Shown: positions 60,804-64,000 of the stretch, piece by piece
Layout of the letters: every line of letters begins with the position of its first letter
Numbering within the stretch: position 1 is the first letter of the stretch
Source of the DNA: 66-474 sp044464225
Lineage (GTDB): Bacteria; Pseudomonadota; Gammaproteobacteria; Xanthomonadales; Rhodanobacteraceae
Reading direction: 5' to 3'
DNA: 64,000 nt
Assembly: GCA_044464225.1 (NCBI GenBank)
Contig: JBIQLN010000009.1
Span: forward strand, 1 to 64,000
Position numbers and translations under genes: made by a program
The notes under the pieces: model-generated
What the model saw: the letters and a program-made list of their open reading frames with translations, nothing else
Told to the model about the DNA's origin: nothing
The model's database searches: none

Positions 60804-61118
60804 ATGATCACCGGTTTTCTCGCACTGTACATCTTCATGTTGGCGGCATTCACCGGCTACGAGATCATCAGTCGGGTTCCAGTCATCTTGCACACGCCGC
60901 TGATGTCGGGTTCCAACTTCGTGCACGGCATCGTGCTGGTCGGCGCGATGGTGGCGCTGGGGCACGCCGACACCCCCGTCGAAATCGCAATCGGCGTGGT
61001 CGCGGTGCTGCTGGCGGCCGGCAACGTGGCGGGCGGTTACGTGGTCACCGAACGCATGCTGGAAATGTTCAAGACATCGCGGCCCGGCGCTTCGCGACCG
61101 GCGGAGAAAAAGCAATGA
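60804..61118 (+). CDS. pntAB: NAD(P) transhydrogenase subunit alpha, part 2
   Basis: The 104-residue membrane protein has about three spans (FLALYIFMLAAFTGYEII, FVHGIVLVGAMVALGH, IAIGVVAVLLAAGNVAGGYV) and ends VVTERMLEMFK, as in PntAB. It supplies the first half of the proton channel. It overlaps pntB by four bases (ATGA). A GGAGGG ribosome site stands seven bases before the ATG. Confidence 0.93.
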   Translation: MITGFLALYIFMLAAFTGYEIISRVPVILHTPLMSGSNFVHGIVLVGAMVALGHADTPVEIAIGVVAVLLAAGNVAGGYVVTERMLEMFKTSRPGASRPAEKKQ

Positions 61119-62584
61119 TGCTCCCGGCCTGGACACCCACCGTGGTCGAAGCGATCTATTTCATCGCCGCGGTTCTCTTCATCTGGGGCCTGAAGCGCAT
61201 GAGCTCGCCGCGGACCGCGCGCACGGGCATCGTGTGGGCCGGCGCGGGCATGGCGGCGGCGATCATCGTGACGTTCTTCCTGCCGGGCATGCACAACCTC
61301 TGGTGGATGATCGGCGCGATCGTGGTGGGCGTGGTGCTGTCGTGGATCGTCGGGCGGCGGGTGCCGATGACCGCGATGCCGCAGATGGTCGCGCTGTTCA
61401 ACGGGATGGGCGGCGGCGCGGCGGCGGCGATCGGCGCCGTCGAACTGATCAAGTTCAACGCGGCGCTGAAGCTGGTGCCGGACACCTCGCCCATCCAGCC
61501 GGAAGCCTGGGCGGACGTGGCCGGGCACCTTGGCGCCACTGAACTGGTATTGGCGTTTGTCGGCGTGCTGATTGGCGCCGTGTCGTTCACGGGTTCACTG
61601 ATCGCGTTCGCGAAGTTGCAAGGCTGGATGGATCGCCGCTTCGTGTTTCCGCTGCAACGCTGGGTGAATCTTGCGATCTTCGCCGCTGCAGTCGTGTGCG
61701 GCGCGCTCGCGTTGGCGGCGGGCATCGAAGGCCATGCGTTCGCATGGGGATTGCTGGTCGGCTTCATCGTGTTGTCGCTGGTATTCGGCATCGCGATGAC
61801 ACTGCCGATCGGCGGCGCCGACATGCCGGTGGTGATTTCGATGTACAACGCCTTCACGGGTCTCGCGGTCGCGTTCGAAGGCTTCGTCCTGCAGAACGAA
61901 GCGATGATCATCGCCGGCATGGTGGTGGGCGCGGCGGGCACGCTGCTGACCCAGTTGATGGCCAAGGCGATGAACCGTTCGCTGGGCAACGTGCTGTTCG
62001 GCAATTTCGGCGGTGGCGGTGGCGCCCAGCAGCAGGAAATCGCGGGTGCGTTGAAACCGATCGATGCCAGCGATGCCGCGGTGATGATGGCGTATGCCGA
62101 GCGCGTCGCGATCGTGCCGGGGTACGGCATGGCTGTCGCGCAGGCGCAGCACAAGATCTGGGAATTCGCGAAGCTCCTGATCGAGCGCGGCGTCAAGGTG
62201 AAATTCGCGATCCATCCCGTCGCGGGCCGCATGCCAGGCCACATGAACGTCCTGCTGGCGGAAGCCGGCGTGCCATACGACCTGATCGAGGACATGGACG
62301 ACATCAACCCCGAATTCCCGAACACCGATGTCGCGCTGGTGATCGGCGCCAACGACGTGGTGAATCCGGTGGCGCGCACCGACAAGAATTCGCCGATCTA
62401 CGGAATGCCGATCCTGGACGTGGCGAAGGCAAAGAATGTCATCGTGATCAAGCGCGGGCGCGGCAAGGGTTTTGCAGGCATCGAGAACGCGCTGTTCTAC
62501 GCCGACAACACGCGGATGTTGTATGGCGACGGGCAGGCGGCGGCGAGCGAACTGGTGGCGGGTCTCAAGACGCTGGATGCCTGA
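61115..62584 (+). CDS. pntB: NAD(P) transhydrogenase subunit beta
   Basis: The 489-residue protein has eight or nine membrane segments (residues 1-270), then the NADP-binding dIII domain (VPGYGMAVAQAQHKIWEFAK, GANDVVNPVARTD, VIKRGRGKGFAG). It forms the proton channel and the NADP(H) site of transhydrogenase. Full family length. Followed by an unrelated minus-strand membrane gene. Confidence 0.95.
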   Translation: MMLPAWTPTVVEAIYFIAAVLFIWGLKRMSSPRTARTGIVWAGAGMAAAIIVTFFLPGMHNLWWMIGAIVVGVVLSWIVGRRVPMTAMPQMVALFNGMGGGAAAAIGAVELIKFNAALKLVPDTSPIQPEAWADVAGHLGATELVLAFVGVLIGAVSFTGSLIAFAKLQGWMDRRFVFPLQRWVNLAIFAAAVVCGALALAAGIEGHAFAWGLLVGFIVLSLVFGIAMTLPIGGADMPVVISMYNAFTGLAVAFEGFVLQNEAMIIAGMVVGAAGTLLTQLMAKAMNRSLGNVLFGNFGGGGGAQQQEIAGALKPIDASDAAVMMAYAERVAIVPGYGMAVAQAQHKIWEFAKLLIERGVKVKFAIHPVAGRMPGHMNVLLAEAGVPYDLIEDMDDINPEFPNTDVALVIGANDVVNPVARTDKNSPIYGMPILDVAKAKNVIVIKRGRGKGFAGIENALFYADNTRMLYGDGQAAASELVAGLKTLDA

Positions 62585-62731
62585 GGAGCGGAAGCGCCGC
62601 AAGGAAGTCCGAGAAGCGGCGAACAGGCGCCGCGAACGAGGCGGCTGTCGTGAAAAGTCAGGCCATGGATCCCGTTCCGGTGCCCGGTAGCCGAAAGTGT
62701 TTGCTCTGGATGGTGATCGGCAATGCAGCGA

Positions 62732-63205
62732 TCAGGGGCGATCGCACGAAGATGCCAGCCATGCCGCGAATGCAGCGGCGATGACGGCCGCGCCCGCGTA
62801 TACCAGTACCGCGAGCGCGTCCAGGCCCAGTTCGGCCACCTGCAGCGTCAGTCCGATGCCGCCGGTGCGGAAGGCTGCACCGAACGGCAGCCCGGTGGCG
62901 GCCGCGATGCGCGCGACCGCGACCAGACAGATGGCGTAGCAGCCCGCCAGCAGAACCGCGATGGCGGCAATCGCCGCCGACCCGCGCGTCGACATGCAAC
63001 CACACGCCTTCAGGACCAGCGTCAGCGGCAGTGCCAGCACGAGGACCGGCCAGCAGGGGCGCACATCGAACACGATCGCCGCGAAAGCCGCGACCGCGCC
63101 CGCGGCAAGCGTGCACATCAGCCATCCGAAAGCCGAAGTGAGGCAACCGAGCACGCGCCCCATCAGCGTGCCCGCGGTATGCACGGAGGCGGTGGCTGGC
63201 GGCAT
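62732..63205 (-). CDS. Small integral membrane protein, unknown family
   Basis: The 157-residue protein has four hydrophobic segments (LMCTLAAGAVAAFAAIVFDV, VLVLALPLTLVLKACGC, AAIAAIAVLLAGCYAICLVAV, LAVLVYAGAAVIAAAFAAWL) with short loops and several Cys. No family is recognised. ATG 63205 was chosen; an ATG at 63268 in the same frame is possible and would add 21 residues. Confidence 0.55.
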   Translation of the reverse strand: MPPATASVHTAGTLMGRVLGCLTSAFGWLMCTLAAGAVAAFAAIVFDVRPCWPVLVLALPLTLVLKACGCMSTRGSAAIAAIAVLLAGCYAICLVAVARIAAATGLPFGAAFRTGGIGLTLQVAELGLDALAVLVYAGAAVIAAAFAAWLASSCDRP

Positions 63206-63409
63206 GCTGACGGAATCGTCCAAACGGAGCGGACCGGGTAAGGCGATGGTCCGATGATAAAGCACCATCCTGCATGGCGCTGCTATCGCGGTCTCACCTT
63301 GTGATGGGCGCGCCTGACCTCCATCAAGGAGTGCCCGCACGGCATGTTGGTATGCTTGCGGGTCGCGTGCGGATCCAGCGCGCCTTCCAGGTCATCAGCT
63401 CGGCAAACC

Positions 63410-63967
63410 ATGTCCGGATTCAGTGCTTCCAGCGAACCCTTCACCCTGCAGCGCGATTGTCCCGCGGTGCACGTGCCTTATGGCGACGCCGTCACATTGC
63501 CCGCGGGGCAGAACGGCTACATCACGCAGTCGTTGGGCGGCAGCTTCACGGTTTACGTCGAAGGCAGCCTGTTTCGCGTGGATGGCAAGGATGCCGACGC
63601 ACTGGGCAAGCCCCCGCCGGCGCCGCTCTCGGTGCCGGAGAACCCGAACGACGAGGACGTCGAGCTGGTGGTGTGGGAACAGCTGCGCACGGTGTTCGAT
63701 CCCGAGATTCCGATCAACGTGGTGGATCTGGGTCTCGTCTACGATCTCAGCATGGAGCACCTCGATGACGGCAGCCGCAAGGTGTACGTCAAGTTGACGC
63801 TCACCGCGCCCGGCTGCGGCATGGGCGACATCCTCGTGGAGGACGCGCGCACCAAGCTGGAGATGGTGCCCACGGTCAGCGAGGCCCAGATCGATCTGGT
63901 GTTCGATCCACCGTGGAACCAGGCGATGATGTCGGACGAGGCCAAGCTTCAGACCGGCATGATGTAG
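63410..63967 (+). CDS. sufT: Fe-S cluster assembly protein SufT
   Basis: The 185-residue protein has an N-terminal beta part (QRDCPAVHVPYGDAVTLP) and the MIP18/SufT domain with TVFDPEIPINVVDLGLVYDL and LTAPGCGMGDILVEDA containing the conserved Cys. SufT helps mature Fe-S proteins under high demand. No other suf genes are in the window. The ATG at 63410 gives the usual family start. Confidence 0.88.
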   Translation: MSGFSASSEPFTLQRDCPAVHVPYGDAVTLPAGQNGYITQSLGGSFTVYVEGSLFRVDGKDADALGKPPPAPLSVPENPNDEDVELVVWEQLRTVFDPEIPINVVDLGLVYDLSMEHLDDGSRKVYVKLTLTAPGCGMGDILVEDARTKLEMVPTVSEAQIDLVFDPPWNQAMMSDEAKLQTGMM

Positions 63968-64000
63968 CTCGCGAAAACCGGGTCAGGTCGACTTTCGACC

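Noticed and set aside
1..64000. CRISPR array
   Set aside because: No regularly spaced direct repeats were seen; all repeats found are isolated hairpins or pairs.

Overview
The window is a high-GC gammaproteobacterial chromosome carrying the right-hand part of a tailed-phage prophage (1 to about 19,520) joined to ordinary chromosome (19,520 to 64,000). The gene content points to Xanthomonadales, most likely Rhodanobacteraceae: a complete ccmABCDEFGHI cluster, kynurenine-pathway genes, rpoE-rseA-mucD without rseB, divergent rne/rluC, and a MetX-type acyltransferase. This assignment is inferred from gene content, not from a database match.

Prophage, 1-19.5 kb, all genes on the plus strand. The order follows a lambda-like long non-contractile tail: head-tail joining, DUF3168 tail completion, tail tube, assembly chaperone with a -1 frameshift extension (slippery GGGAAAC at 1463-1469), tape measure, minor tail proteins, NlpC/P60 peptidase, small lipoprotein, TipJ/gpJ split into two genes, then several structural or receptor-binding genes rich in Ig-like, PKD and proline linkers. 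Lysis genes follow: holin-like proteins and a GH24 endolysin. Next come a metallophosphoesterase, an HExxH protein, a dATP/dGTP diphosphohydrolase-like protein and a DUF1937 protein, and finally an overlapping spanin-like pair. The prophage ends against the 3' end of a tRNA-Leu(CAA) gene, the probable attachment site. No integrase, repressor or packaging genes lie in the window.

Chromosome, 19.6-38.3 kb: an EF-hand protein; cysteine dioxygenase and a MetX-family O-acyltransferase; the ccm cytochrome c maturation operon (minus strand); a tryptophan/kynurenine catabolic block (ACMSD, a periplasmic protein, kynU, kmo, DUF3293); a FUSC transporter; a cysteine-synthase-like PLP enzyme; and a GacA/UvrY-like response regulator.

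Chromosome, 38.4-64 kb: rne and rluC diverge, followed by ugd/slyX, a DUF2058 gene, a FadJ-like fatty acid oxidation enzyme, a two-gene c-di-GMP signalling module with a degenerate EAL domain, and the sigma-E envelope stress operon. Then come an MBL-fold hydrolase, a TMEM43-like protein, NUDIX, exonuclease and nitroreductase genes. The pnt transhydrogenase genes are split: pntAA is separated from pntAB-pntB by an oppositely oriented ECF sigma/DUF3619/DUF3106 module. A small membrane protein and sufT close the window. REP-like and other short repeats sit between several chromosomal genes.
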